From the NCBI GenBank assembly GCA_013396915.1, contig VWZL01001293.1, forward strand, positions 265,396 through 329,395: DNA of 64,000 bases, written 5' to 3'. The notes under the pieces are model-generated. The model was not told where the DNA came from. It searched no databases and was given only the letters and a program-made list of their open reading frames with translations. This DNA is from Stercorarius parasiticus (lineage: Eukaryota; Chordata; Aves; Charadriiformes; Stercorariidae). Position 1 is the first letter of the stretch. Each line of letters opens with the position of its first letter. A program made the position numbers and the translations under genes. Shown piece after piece: positions 45,791 through 57,050 of this stretch.

Positions 45791-45845
45791 CCTGGGCAGG
45801 CTGGATGACTCCCTGAAGTCCTTTCCCAGCCTTGCACCCCCTGGG
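45791..45845 (+). mobile_element. Possible degraded CR1 3' end
   Basis: CCTGGGCAGGCTGGATGACT and GAAGTCCTTTCCCAGCC resemble the CR1 tail segment (GGGCAGG...TGGATGACCT...GGTCCCTTCCAGCC). It is short and diverged, without the terminal ATTCTATGATT motif. Chance similarity cannot be excluded. Confidence 0.38.
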
Positions 45846-46255
45846 GATAAAACGTTGAGTTTTTAAACCTCATAGGGTACTGCGCCGCGCAGCTGGGTGA
45901 TGAGCTCTGTGCTCTGAAGGCCGGGCACGTCCCCCTTCCTGGTGGCACCTTATTTTTCCATGCAACGTTATTTCCCCCCAGGTCCCTCCCTGCCTCTTTC
46001 TGTCCCTGCTTGCAGGGGCCGGTCTCATTTCTGCCCCGCACTGGTTCAGCTGTCCGGCGACGTGCACCATGCAGGGAGCCGAGGCGCTTGGGTTTGCCTT
46101 CTCTGACGAGCAGAGGAAATGCTGGCAAACTGATGAAGGGCACGCGTGATGAAGTGTGAGACCCAAGTGATTCCTCAGGTCCTATCCCGTCTGAGCATTA
46201 ACGGAGAAGGATTTATCCCCGTGGGGGAAATGGAGCAGGTAGAGATTCTCTTCTC
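45846..46255. other. GC-rich spacer, no gene seen
   Basis: Nothing recognised beyond the continuation of the minus-strand frame described for 44711-45790. Confidence 0.35.
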
Positions 46256-46520
46256 GTCCCACCCCTCTAGGTATAAGGGCTTGTTATAAATAATCCTCGA
46301 GTCTAAAGGATGTGAATGAGGACTTCTATAGATTTAACATGAAATTCTAACAACTCCTTCCACTACAGCTTATGTCAATAAATCATTTTTTAATTATAAG
46401 CTTAAATTATCAGCTAAGCATGTCTAAACGATCTCTGGAGTGATTTCTGATGTAAGATGTTGGGAGCAACGTTAAGGAGGCCTGAGAAGCAAGTTGTTCT
46501 CCTACCTTTTAAAATGCTTT
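46256..46520. promoter_or_regulatory. AT-rich island, candidate conserved non-coding element
   Basis: GTTATAAATAATCC, ATTTAACATG, GTCAATAAATCATTTTTTAA, TAATTA at 46391-46396 and AAATTATCAGC lie in 200 bp, bounded by GC-rich DNA. TAAGCATG recurs on the right side. Stops in all frames. Confidence 0.37.
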
Positions 46521-47480
46521 CACTTTTTTCCCCCACCCCCTGGAAAACCACCCACCCGCTGCGTGTGTGTCAGGTGGGCTGTGGATGAAAGTCAGCCCCT
46601 TCTAAATTAGGGACGGGACAAACCCATCCCCAAATGTTACGGCTCAGTTCCACCTCTGATATATAAGGAGGGCGGGGGGGTTGATTTAGTGCTGCCTTCC
46701 GCGATTAGCTCGCGCACCAGCATTTGTCTTGGTGCAGCTCGGGAGCCCTGGAAGTGGTGGGGAGGGTGGTAACGCGGGTCGGTGCTGGGACAGTCCCGGG
46801 GGAGAGGGACCGGCTGGGTCACAGCTCGCGGCGGCAGTCCGGGGATCCGGTTTGAATCCGAGCATCCTAATTTTACCTACAGAAACACACCTTTTTGTTG
46901 CCCGCCTTCCAAGGTGCGGAGGAGGATCCTTCCGATTCTCCGGGGAATCGTCGAAGCCCAGAGAAAGAGGCATGGAAAATAGACGTGTGAGGTGCTGCCG
47001 CCTTACGTTGGCTGGTGCTTCGGTGGTGACGGGGGCTGGAGAAGCGCGTGCGGGGCATTATCTGCTCTTCTGGCCCCAGGTAGCGACAAATCGATGCCGG
47101 TTTGTTAACTGGAAGGGAAGAGCTCCTCGCAGGCGAGACGTGCCCCTCATTTCAGATGGCTGTCGGAGCAGGGCCCTTTGCTCTGCAGATTGCTCCCCGG
47201 CCACTCAAAATCAATTCAAGAATTATTTTCTTCTTTGCAGGAGGAGATTTATAGCGTTTCTCCTCCCTGAGTTTCCCATGTTCCCCTAATTAATGCAGTT
47301 AATCAAGGCTGTATGGCCCATTGAGCGGGTGAGGAGCCGTAGGCCGAGGAGGGAGGCAGGAGCTGCGTCGCTCCCTGCAGCACGGCACCGTCTGCGCCCG
47401 GGGGCTCCGCGGGCTGGCATGGAACAGAAATCATTCAGGCCATTTTCTGGTACCTTTTCTGTTCCCGGAGAAGTGCCTGA
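46521..47480. other. GC-rich spacer with a small AT patch, no gene seen
   Basis: A 186-codon plus-strand frame (46729-47289) is unrecognised. CCTAATTAATGCAGTTAATC at 47284-47303 is a compact pair of homeodomain-like sites. GGTTTGAATCC at 46849-46859 resembles a tRNA B box but has no A box or cloverleaf. Confidence 0.38.
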
Positions 47481-48660
47481 CCCGTGAATTGTTGCTTGAG
47501 ACCCTGTGCAGACTGACTACGAGGCTCCTCCTGCGAAGAGGTAGCAAGTGTCTCCGTGTTTTAAGAGGTCTGGAGATCTTCAGATGAGAGCGCTATTGGT
47601 ATTCGATGGCAATCCTCCTCAGCTCCTCTTATCCTCCCCAACTAGGCTCTGATTTCTCAGTTTCTTTTCCTCTGCCCCGATTAATCTTATTTCATGGATT
47701 CCATGACAACATAAGCATCTGAGGATCTCGCTCTTCAAACCGTTATTGAATTATGTGCAGGGAGATGGGGCTTGCTCAGCCCCCGAACCACGTTAACCTG
47801 ATTACGGGATGAAGGTCGAAGGCAAGAATTAACTGGAGTTTTAGCAGCACATCGTTTTGCAGGGAGGTGCAGTGGCTCTTTCTTGCGTAATATAACCACC
47901 AGCTCTCCGCGCTGCCCTGGGAGGAAGGATTTTAATCTCTCTTTCCACCTTCCTTCCATCCGAAAAGGGGAAGGAGGGCAGGAGCCCACCCGAGCCCCTC
48001 CGCGGGGGTCAGGGTTGGTGGGCAGACTCACAGCCCTGCAGCACGATGCTGGAGCCCCGGCTACGCTGCCGCTGGAAGGATACCCTCATTTTGGTCACCG
48101 CTAAAGCAATTGCCAGTGTATTCCAGCTGGTAAGTGGTCCTCAATTACTGCTGGCAGAAACGAGAAACTGCCCCGAAGCCCAGCCAGCTTGGGAGCATCC
48201 TGGCTCCTCTTTCCCCATCCGTGAACGTTTGATTTCAGCAGGCACCCACTGGAAGGCTGCCTGCAGCTGGGGAGGGATGTCCTCTGGTTTGTGCGCTGCC
48301 AGGATGGCTGATGAGAGGACGGAGAGCGCTGCGAGCGGCAAGGATGCCGGGGTGGCGGGCGCAGGGGGAGTGATGTTGGTTTTTCTGGCGCTGCCTCCCT
48401 TTCGGCTGATGGGCGTCTGCCAGGCAGGCGGCTCACAGGTTTCTGTGCCACAGCGGGCGGGCAGCAGTCCTGGGGTCAGCATGGCTCCCGAGGACCAGGC
48501 CACTTTGGGATGCTCCGCTTTTCACCGCGGCCACCCCCAGTTTGCATTCATGGGGAGCTTGGGTCTCCCCCCAGCTCCATCCCGGCTGGGCTGTGGATCC
48601 CCCTGCCCCAGCCTGGTTAAAGGCTTTTGTCTGTGCTTAATGGTGTGGCTGCAGATTTAC
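47481..48660. other. Mixed then GC-rich spacer, no gene seen
   Basis: AT-rich words occur at 47678-47760 (GATTAATCTTATTTC, TTATTGAATTATG). From 47900 it is GC-rich, with a 206-codon plus-strand frame (48046-48666) of no recognisable kind. Confidence 0.36.
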
Positions 48661-49033
48661 CCTTGAGGAGGCAGGAGCTGTAAATAATGTTGTTTTTTAG
48701 ATAAAAGCCTTTTGAATGGGATGCTGTTAACCCCGAGCTTTCCAGCGGGGCTGTTCCTGCGAGGTGCTGGTCCCTCGGCTGGCACAGGCGGGACTGGGGG
48801 TGCGGGGGCATCGCGGGCAGCTCAGCACCCGCAGGATGGTGCCTGTGTGGGACCGGCAGCCTGGGAAAGCTCCTGTGTCCTGCACACCCCTTTGCACGCC
48901 CTGGCATTGGGCAGGACATGCCAGCCCCTGAGCTGCATGCCCTGTCGCCTGTGTGGTGGCATTTGAGCTGCAGTCGCCTGCTGGTGCCCCTTCGGTGAAA
49001 AACATCCCTGTGCCCCCAGCTTGGGGGCAGATT
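48661..49033. other. GC-rich spacer up to the gap
   Basis: No gene. The sequence next to the gap is GC-rich, a common cause of short-read dropout. Confidence 0.4.
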
Positions 49034-49101
49034 NNNNNNNNNNNNNNNNNNNNNNNNNNNNNNNNNNNNNNNNNNNNNNNNNNNNNNNNNNNNNNNNNNN
49101 N
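49034..49101. other. Assembly gap (68 N)
   Basis: A run of 68 ambiguous bases. Frames reading through it are meaningless. The true length may differ. Confidence 0.99.
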
Positions 49102-50460
49102 TACGTGGGGCTGGGGGATGCACGGAGCCAAGGGGATGCCCTGGTCCAGAAGCTGCCCCTGGTGTCCCCGAGAGCCCGGAGGGTGGGAGTGGGTCTGGAG
49201 CGATGTTTGCACTCACTGAATCAATACGGAGAGGCCGCAGGAAGGGCACCGTCTGAATTCCCGTCCTTCCAGCAGCAGCGCGGCTGTGAGCAGCGTTAGG
49301 AGCCCTGAGGGCTCCAGGCAGAGGTGGCCAGACTCCCACCTCACTAATTACTGGCACAGACGAGGGCTTGTGAGCAAAAAAATACTACATGGCTGCAATT
49401 AGAGGGGAAAGAGATCCCCCGCAGTGGGCTGGGCTGCTCTCCCTGGTGAGGCCAGGGCTCCCATGCCCCTTCCCAGGGGGATGCATTCGAAATGCCGTTT
49501 GAATTTGGCAAAGCTCCCTCATCTCGTGTCTCGAAGCAGCATCCCAACGTTTGCAGTGGGGCTGCTGGGGCTGGGGAGGGGGACTGCGCTCCTTGTAATG
49601 TCCAAATTTACAGCCTTTGACATCTGAGCCCCCGAGCCCCCCGTCGCTGCCGACGCACGTGGTCTGCGTTTACCCTTCCATCTCCTTCCATGGAACGCAC
49701 GGAGCCTTCAACAGGTTGCTTTGCAAATTCCTCGGTATCTGAACGGCCATCTCCTCCACCTGCAGAGGTTTCTGTTAGTCAAATAGTGAATCCTCGCCGC
49801 AAGTTTGTTTTTGAAATTGAAAAGATTCGGTAAAATAAGGGTTTTGCTGTTGTTCAAATAAGTGCTTACCCAATGAAACGGTGACATTTGCTCTCAGACC
49901 ACCAAAGGACGTGCTGTCTCCCGCACAGGGCGTCTTGGCTCCGGCAGGATGCTGCTCGCGTACCGTCGTTACGAGGTTTGGCATTTAACAGTGTCCACCC
50001 TCGGTTTTAAGAGTGTGTATCCAAAAAAATCCTCATTTTTTTTTGCCCACAGAACCAGAAGCCACTGAGGCTCCTGCACCTTGAGGCCCAGCATTAGCTC
50101 TGGGACGCGGGGACCGAGGCGCTGTGCCGGCGTCCCCAGCCCTGCCTGGGGCTGCTGTCCCCCGTAGTAAACTGTCGCCGAATTGTCTTTTCTCCTTCCC
50201 ACTTTAATCCAGGAAAGCTTTGGACAATTTCAAGGCGCACCTTTCTCTGGTGACGATCTCTTGATGAGGAACAGGAGTAGGGCAAGTGGAGCGCACAGTG
50301 CCAGTGGCAATCCAGAGCATCCCGGTAAGGATATTTTTGCCTTTTCGCTCGCATCTTGGCTGGCCGAGCCGCTCTAAACATCCCAAAGCCCGGCGGTAGA
50401 AGCACGTGTGCCGTGCCTTTTCCATAGCCAGCTGTCCAAAATACCCATGCAGTCCTTTAA
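49102..50460. other. Mixed spacer, no gene seen
   Basis: GC-rich at first, with AT-richer stretches at 49780-49870 and 49985-50045. Frames up to about 105 codons. No repeat. Confidence 0.37.
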
Positions 50461-50880
50461 TAATGGAAAAAGCAGATGATGTATGAGACCCTCGCAGGCT
50501 GTTAGCACCCCTATGTATCACTGCTCAGGAGCTGAGTAAAGAAAATTGTATTAACGGCCTGGAAGAAGAGCAGTTTCCCTCGGAGCTCTGCAGCTGGGGC
50601 AGGGGATGCTGCAGCCCCGAGTTTTGGGGGATGCCTGGTGCTTGTTTGGCAGAGAGACCTATTAGGAAGCTAGAAAGCGTTTCTGACCTCACCGGATTAC
50701 TCTGTTGTCGTTAGCTTTTATTGCGCCGTGGTGGTGCAGGTACCGGGCATGAACGCTGATCATTGTTATTTCTTAATTAAGCAGCGTGGAGGGACCCTGC
50801 GTGGGCTCTGGGCGTCACCGTGCTGGGCAGGGAGGACCTGCGGTGCAAATAAAATTAAATGCAAATAAAACGAAGCCACC
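50461..50880. promoter_or_regulatory. Moderately AT-rich segment with duplicated GCAAATAAAA
   Basis: GCAAATAAAA occurs at 50845-50854 and again at 50861-50870. The second copy forms an exact POU octamer ATGCAAAT (50859-50866). TTCTTAATTAAGC lies near 50770. Weak to moderate regulatory evidence. Confidence 0.25.
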
Positions 50881-51185
50881 CACGGTGTTTGGTTGGGGGC
50901 ACCCAATGCGGGCAAGCCCCCAGGTTTTTGGTCAAGAGCGGGTGCTGTAGAGCAGCCCACGTCCCGGGGAGCGGGGAGGGGTTTTGGGGGGCAGCCGGAG
51001 GTTCCTGTGTGTGTGTGGCCGCTCTGTGGGGGGGACGGTCAGTGGAGCGTGCGGAGCGAGCGCGGAGTGAGCCAACTGCCGCATCCTGCCCAGGGGTTTG
51101 GCTGCTGGTGGGCTCCTGGTCCTCCCTCCCCAGGAAAGCCAGCGTGCCCTCGCCTCCGAGAGAAAGACCATGTTGCGTTCACTGA
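50881..51185. other. GC-rich spacer, no gene seen
   Basis: GTGTGTGTGTGG near 51008-51019. Frames of about 110 codons unrecognised. Confidence 0.37.
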
Positions 51186-51570
51186 CCTAGAGCCGCTGCA
51201 CTCCGAACTCAAGTGGTATTTAATTAAGAAGTTCTAAGATTTCTGCTCCAGCCCTTGTTTGCCATCTGGTATAACAGGGAGAGAGTGGGTTTTTTCGCTG
51301 TTTATTATTCTCCTTGTTGCTACCAGACCAGACCTGGACCCGGGGAGTCTTCAGTGTCAGCATCCAAGTGAGTGCTTTTATGCACAGTACATGCAAATGC
51401 TAGGTAATTTATTTTATAAAACTATTTTTATTGCAGTTCCCAGCGCTCCTAGTAGCAGCTGCAATGAGAATCACTTGGACGTTAAAGTGCTGTTGACAAA
51501 ATTGTTCCCAGCAGCACGTACACACAGCTGCGTGTCTCCCTGCCTGCCGAAATTCAAGGTGTTGGGAGGG
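51186..51570. promoter_or_regulatory. AT-rich island with a POU octamer
   Basis: Contains GTATTTAATTAAG (51214 onward), an exact ATGCAAAT octamer at 51391-51398 and GGTAATTTATTTTATAAAAC. A 69-nt stretch with GTGAGT and TTGCAG ends (51368-51436) mimics a tiny intron, but the flanks are not coding. Confidence 0.3.
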
Positions 51571-52595
51571 TGAAGGCATGGATGCAGCCCAGCCCTCTGG
51601 GGACGCGCAGGGGTCGTTTGGGGACAGAAAGCCTTTAGCGAGCCGCCGCCTCCGCGCAGGGTCTGTGGGAGACGTGCTCAGACTGCAGGAGCCAGCGCCG
51701 CCGGCACCACGGCTGTTGGGCAGCGGGGCATGGGATGGGGGCGACGTTCCCAGCTCATGGCATGGGGAGGATGCGGCTGGACCTAGGGAATGGCTAACCC
51801 CACTCCTGGGGGAGAAAGGCTGATTTAGGAAGAGCTTTCCTTTTAATTTATTACTCCGGAGTGCTGCTTACCTGCGGTGTGTGTCACAAGCATGGCACAT
51901 CCCAGACGCCGCATCCCAGTTGAGGCCGGGAGGGACAGTGAGCACCAGAGCACCCGCAGCCCCCCGAGCCGGGTGGGAGCGCAGGGGACGGCGGCAGGGA
52001 GAGAGGGACAGTGTCCGGAGGGGATTTTGGTGATCTGCGAAAGGGAACCTGGCAGGAAAAAGGCTGGGGGGGAGCTGTTTCAAAGGAGGTGGCACCTGGA
52101 GGTGTTTGGAGGTTTGGCTCAGCCCTTTGCTGGGCCGTTAGCCGTTCCTGAGCCTTGGAGAGACGGCAGGAGGAGGTGGTGTGCTGCCAGCCGGCACCCG
52201 GAGGAACTGACCGCCAGAACCCTTGGGAAGGAGAAGTGCTGGGGTGGGAGGTCAGGGGTGGCTCCAGGATGGCTCCAAGGATGCAGATGGAGATGCAGGA
52301 GCGGAGAAGGGCTTGCCAGGACACCCCATGGGTGACCTGCCCACCTTGCAGGCGGGGGAGCGCGTGACGGCAGGGTCCAAAATCCAGGTGGTCCTGCGTG
52401 TCTGGAGGTGCCCCTTCTGGCAGCATGGGCAGCGTGGGGCTGCCTGTCCCCAGCCCTGCCTGTCCCCAGCCCTGCCTGCCCCAGGCCCAGCCGTCCTGTG
52501 GCTCCCCATCCCACCACAGCTGCTGCCGGGAGCAGGGGTGGGAATGTGGTGACAGCCGAGTTTGGGGAGGAGGAGTTAACAAGCAAGGAAAATAG
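51571..52595. other. GC-rich spacer, no gene seen
   Basis: A 16-bp unit CCTGTCCCCAGCCCTG is present twice in tandem at about 52443-52474. A 241-codon minus-strand frame (51884-52609) and neighbours are low-complexity. Confidence 0.42.
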
Positions 52596-52830
52596 GAGAT
52601 AAATAGCAAAAGGATGCTTCAGCCCATTCATCCTGGAGCCTTACTAAATGTACCATGAATGATTCCTTACAAAATTGAGCTGTATGTACACTTGCTTGAC
52701 GGCACTGCAGTGAATTGCTTCTTTAGTAAATCTGTCATGTATGCGTAGACTTTATGGCTTTTTTTTAATGTAAGAACCGTGCATCTCTTCACGTTGAATA
52801 TCTCTCGCCACGAGGAAAATTAGATTCCAG
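52596..52830. promoter_or_regulatory. AT-rich island, candidate regulatory element
   Basis: AATGATTCC, GTGAATTGC, TTTAGTAAATC, TTTTTTTAATG and GAAAATTAG lie in 230 bp between GC-rich DNA and the 13-bp minisatellite region. Compositional evidence only. Confidence 0.27.
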
Positions 52831-53129
52831 TGCATCGTCCTGAGTCCCTGGTGTTCATGCTGGGGGCTGGGGCAGGGGTGCCTCTGCTCCTGGGATGTCT
52901 CTGTGCTTGTCTCCCGTGCTGTGATCTTACCAGGTCCACTGTCGCCCTTCTGTCACCGTGACGGTGCCTGCAGCAGGGATGGGATGGCTGCAGCAGCAGG
53001 ACACCAGGCGTGCCCCGTGGCAACGTGGCCGTGCCGTGTCTGATCCTGCGCCCAGCCAGGCATCTCTGCGGGGCCACGGGCCAGTCACAGTACGTGGCCT
53101 AGTGCCCTGGAGTCCCGGCACAGCTGTGG
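52831..53129. other. GC-rich spacer before the 13-bp array
   Basis: No gene or repeat recognised. Confidence 0.35.
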
Positions 53130-53810
53130 GCATCCAACCTGTGTCCAACACCTGTGTGCAATGCGTGCACCCAACACCTGCATCCCACGTGGAGTCCAGC
53201 ACGTGCATCCAACATGTGCGTCCAATGCATGTGTCCGATGCATGTGTCTGATGCATGTACCCAATGCATGCATCCAATACATGCATCCAACGTATGCGTT
53301 CCAATGCACGTGTCCAATGCACGTGTCCAATGTATGTGTCCAATGCATGTACCCAATACATGCATCCAACACATGCATCCAATCCATGTACCCAGTGCAT
53401 GCATCCAACGTGCATCCAACATGTGCATCCAATGCATGTGTCCGATGCATGTGTCCGATGCATGTCTGATGCATGTACCCAATGCATGCATCCAACACGT
53501 GCATCTGATGCATGTACCCAACACATGCATCCAACACATGCATCTGATGCATGTACCCAACACATGCATCCAACACATGCATCCAATCCATGTACCCAAT
53601 GCATGCATCCAACGTGTGCATCCAACGTGTGCGTCCAATGCACGTACTCAAGGCATGTATTCAACGCATGCATCCAACATGTGCGTCCAACCTGTGCATT
53701 CAAACATATGTGTCCAATGCATGTAACCAATTCATGCATCCAACACATGCATTAAACACGTGCATCAAACTTGTATCCAACATGGGTGTCCAACAACGTG
53801 CATCCCGCAC
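53130..53810. repeat. 13-bp minisatellite, about 50 copies
   Basis: The unit is close to TGCATCCAACACA with variants such as TGTGTCCGATGCA, TGTACCCAATGCA and TGCATCCAATCCA. Occasional 12- or 14-bp units break the phase. Neither strand of the unit contains a stop in any frame, so long frames (up to 273 codons) appear on both strands with a 13-residue periodicity (3 x 13 bp). These are artefacts of the array, not proteins. Copies vary by several substitutions, suggesting an old or conversion-shuffled array. Confidence 0.95.
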
Positions 53811-54045
53811 GGGGTCCAGTGCGAGGTCCAACACACGGAGCGTGTCCCCAGCCTGGGCTCCTGCAGCGAAGCTCTTTCTGTGCATTCATCCGTGGGCAGT
53901 GGGGTCACCGCATGTGTGCCCTTGGTGAAGGGCACCCACGACCTTTCCGTGCCCTGATTTCCTCCTTGGCTGCTTCAGGAGGAAGATTTCTTATTTCTCC
54001 TCGCAGGGTCAGCGAGAGGGTAAATGCATTAGTGCGGCTCCCGGA
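53811..54045. other. GC-rich spacer after the 13-bp array
   Basis: No gene recognised. Frames entering from the array end here. Confidence 0.35.
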
Positions 54046-54500
54046 CGGATGGTGCTGTTAAAACAGAAAGCCTTACTGCTGTTTGTATGCTGGATTTTGC
54101 TTTGAGGGCTGCCTTTGGCTGTGTATTTACACGCTGTCCTCCCAGTCCCTGGGACAGGACAGATATATTTTCTAAGATACTTTCTTTTCCATAAAAAAAT
54201 ATTTGATTGCAGTATTGACAGAACCACTGATGTAAAAGGGCAAGGAAATATTTCCAAATGGTTTGTCTGGCAGCTGCAAATTTCATCTCATGTTGCTTAT
54301 TGACCTCTAATTGTTTCCAGTAGTAGCGGGAGACAGGAAGATCAATAGGGCCAGGGAGATAGTTAATATCCTCCCGACGCACTTAACTGTAGTTAGAAAA
54401 TACTGGAATTCATCTTCCTGTGATTTTTAGCAGGTTTGTAATTGAAACGTTGGGTGCCTGTAACTTGGACTTCTCTGTGCGCTGGGTTCTGTATCAAGCA
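54046..54500. promoter_or_regulatory. AT-rich island, candidate conserved non-coding element
   Basis: GTGTATTTACACGC (forkhead-like), CCATAAAAAAATATTTGATTG, AATATTTCC, GCTGCAAATTTC, CCTCTAATTG and GTAATTG occur in an AT-rich stop-rich block. It follows a minisatellite and ends at GC-rich DNA near 54500. Confidence 0.35.
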
Positions 54501-56505
54501 TTAATTTTCCTGCTGGCCCCTTCTCCTCGCCCGCTCCTGGGGGCTCCGAGCAGCCTCGTGGCTCTCCAGCTGCCCCTCCCTGGGCGGAGGAGCTTTAGAA
54601 ATTCAGGAGACCCTAATCAAGGGGAAAGATGCAAATCAAAACCTTCTCCCAGAGAGCCTGACCACCGCATGTGCCGCCTGACGCGGGGGTTGCGCTGTGT
54701 TTGCTGAGCAATGAGGAAGCGGTGTGCCACCAGCTGCAAAACAAACAGTCGTTCTGCGCATATTTCCAATAACTCACTCCTGCCGGCTGCCAAGAGCTTT
54801 CCAAGGTCTCCAGAGCCTCATTGCTTCTCTCCGGTTCTCCTCCTGCTAGCCCAACCAAACCGCCTTTCCCCGTGCCCGCTGAGCTCGGCACCCGTTCCCT
54901 TCGGCGTATGGCACTAGTGCCCCAGGTCCGCAGCCATGGGGGGGCTCCCCGTGCCTCTGGGGGCTCTGCCGGGTCTCGCACCCATTCCTCCCACCTTTCC
55001 CCACCACTCCTGGGGTTTTTCCCTCTGCACGGCCCTTGCTCAGGCTCAGCCGCTCGCTTTGCATCCCGGCCGCCGCACGCACCGAAGGGCACATTTACAA
55101 TGCAAAGGAAAGGGGTTGCTCAGGAAAATAGGGGGCACCCCACCCTATTGTCCTGCCTTTGCTGGGACCCCCCCAGCTGCCTGCGCCCAGGCACCCCGGG
55201 CACCCCCCACGGCCTCTCGTTAGCACCGCTGCCAATTAGAGCCAGACCAAGCCAAGGAATTTTTAGCAGGCCGTTAATCGTTTCTGTTACTGCGCAGCGG
55301 ATGTGTTTGGATTCGGGTGGTAGCTCGGCATGACCCAAACCGGACCGTTCTGCTGCATTTGCGGGCAGGGAACGTGGCCGGTTTGGGATCCTTTTCACAG
55401 GGAAGGAGGCGGCGCGGGTGTTTTCCTCCGGGGCGCGGGGGTGGATGGCACGAGGCAGGTGGTGTGAAGGGCACTTGGGCATCACCCTCCCCCCAAGTTC
55501 ACCCAGCTCCTGGGGTCTGTAATAGCCAAAGGTGAGTCTGGCTATATAATCCCTTCCCAGATGCTCGAGGTAGCCGGTCCCCAGCGGGAGCGGGGTGTCC
55601 TCCCCCCTGCAGCATCTCCAAATCCCAGGGCGTGGAAGGTGGAGAGGTGAGGCACCAAAATCCTCCCGTTGCCGCAGAGCAGCCCTCGAAAGTCACCCCA
55701 TCGCAGCTCAGCCCCACCAGTCCTCCTGCCCACCCCCTCCTCCGCCAGCCCCTCCTGGGAAGGGTAGGAAATAAACCCGCGTTTCACGCTCAGCTGATGG
55801 AAACGCTTCTTTTCGTCTTGCGTGGTGGTGGGCTTGGTCCGTCTAGTGTGGGACCAGCGGCCAGCCAAGAGCTGTGCTTCAAACGCAACAAGGATCTCTA
55901 AGGAATCTCCTCTCCTCCAGCTTTTTTTAGAAGTGCGAAAGGATTCCTGTAGCTGGAGCTCCGCAGGAAAGAAGGGGCTGAGAAAACTTGAGGAAAAAGG
56001 GGAGGCGAGGGGAGCTGAAGCACGGTCGAGTGCTGATGGCCGCACCGAGACGTGGGAGAGGATCTAGGCGTGAGGAGCGGGGTGGGACACGAAAGGGGGT
56101 GTCAGGAGAGGCCCTGGAGTGGCAGGGAGAGGGGGACAGCTGGGACCTCGGGATGCAGATGGATTCTCCAGTGGAGGGAGGCAGCGAGGGACCAGCCTGC
56201 AGAGGTCAGCTGGCTGGCCCAGGGCACCTTCGCCTCCGGGAAGGAGGGGGATGCCCTGGGTGACCCCACAGCCTGCCTTGGCGTGGGGACTGGGTGGCCA
56301 TCAGCCGGCTGGTCCCCTCCCTGGGCCACCTGCAGGGCCACCAGCGGTCCCATTGCCCATGGAGGGGCCGGATGGGGATGCCACTCTCCAGGGGAGCAGC
56401 AATGTCCCCGCCTCCGGTCCAAACCCGTGGCGACGGCAGGGCTGCAGGTGACGGTGAGGGGGTTGTGGTCTGCCCGGTGAAACACAAACAGCTCCCCGGC
56501 TCCGC
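54501..56505. other. Long GC-rich spacer, no gene seen
   Basis: Frames up to 170 codons on the plus and 167 on the minus strand overlap throughout. None is recognised. Small AT-rich words at 55256-55290 (AATTTTTAGC, CGTTAATCG). No interspersed repeat. Confidence 0.42.
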
Positions 56506-57050
56506 CTGTCATCGTGAATCACGGCAGAGCAGTAATCTTTCATTAGAGCGTTCAGCACTAATTGCTGGCAAAATGCCACGTGCCTATTTTCTCATTTTAA
56601 CAAAACATTTATGCATGAAAGATTTAATGCCAGGTATCAAGCATATCATTGTAAATTTACCACTAATTAAGCCTAATTAAAATAATTAAATGGCTGTGGA
56701 GTCACAATGTGAATTAAAATCACATTTCCTCTTGCGTGCGCGCCACTCCTCTTGCTGCCCTTACTTCGAATTTAAGATACAAATATTTTCCTATTCAGAT
56801 TCATGCGAAGTGTCTGTGTGGCAGAGGGGATTTAATCATTAAGATAATGCTGTGATTTGATGGTAAGTTTTTCAATTTCAGGACCTCTTGAGATTTTTCT
56901 TTATCTGGATGAAGTATGGACAATTTGACAAATCTGTTCCTCCGAGCAGTCACTCGCCTTTGCATATTCATTACTCATTGGATTTTTAATCAAAGTCGCT
57001 GATGGACCCTTTGCACCACAAATAACTCGGTCATGAATAATTGATGGTGT
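56506..57050. promoter_or_regulatory. Strong AT-rich island with three phased TAATTA sites
   Basis: TAATTA cores at 56664-56669, 56674-56679 and 56683-56688 are spaced 10 and 9 bp, close to one DNA turn. Other words include CATTAGAGCG, GCACTAATTGC, GTGAATTAAAATC, TTTTTAATCAAAG (a TCF-like TCAAAG) and GAATAATTGATGG. All frames closed. Among the strongest enhancer candidates in the window, though conservation is untested. Confidence 0.45.

Noticed and set aside
46849..46859. GGTTTGAATCC, similar to a tRNA B box
   Set aside because: One mismatch to the consensus, no A box upstream at the right distance, and no cloverleaf pairing.
51368..51436. 69-nt mini-intron-like stretch (GTGAGT ... TTGCAG)
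   Set aside because: Joined flanks give no recognisable coding sequence, and the stretch includes an octamer in an AT-rich island; probably coincidence.
52927..53748. 273-codon minus-strand repeat protein
   Set aside because: It is a phase of the 13-bp minisatellite. Equivalent frames are open on the opposite strand.
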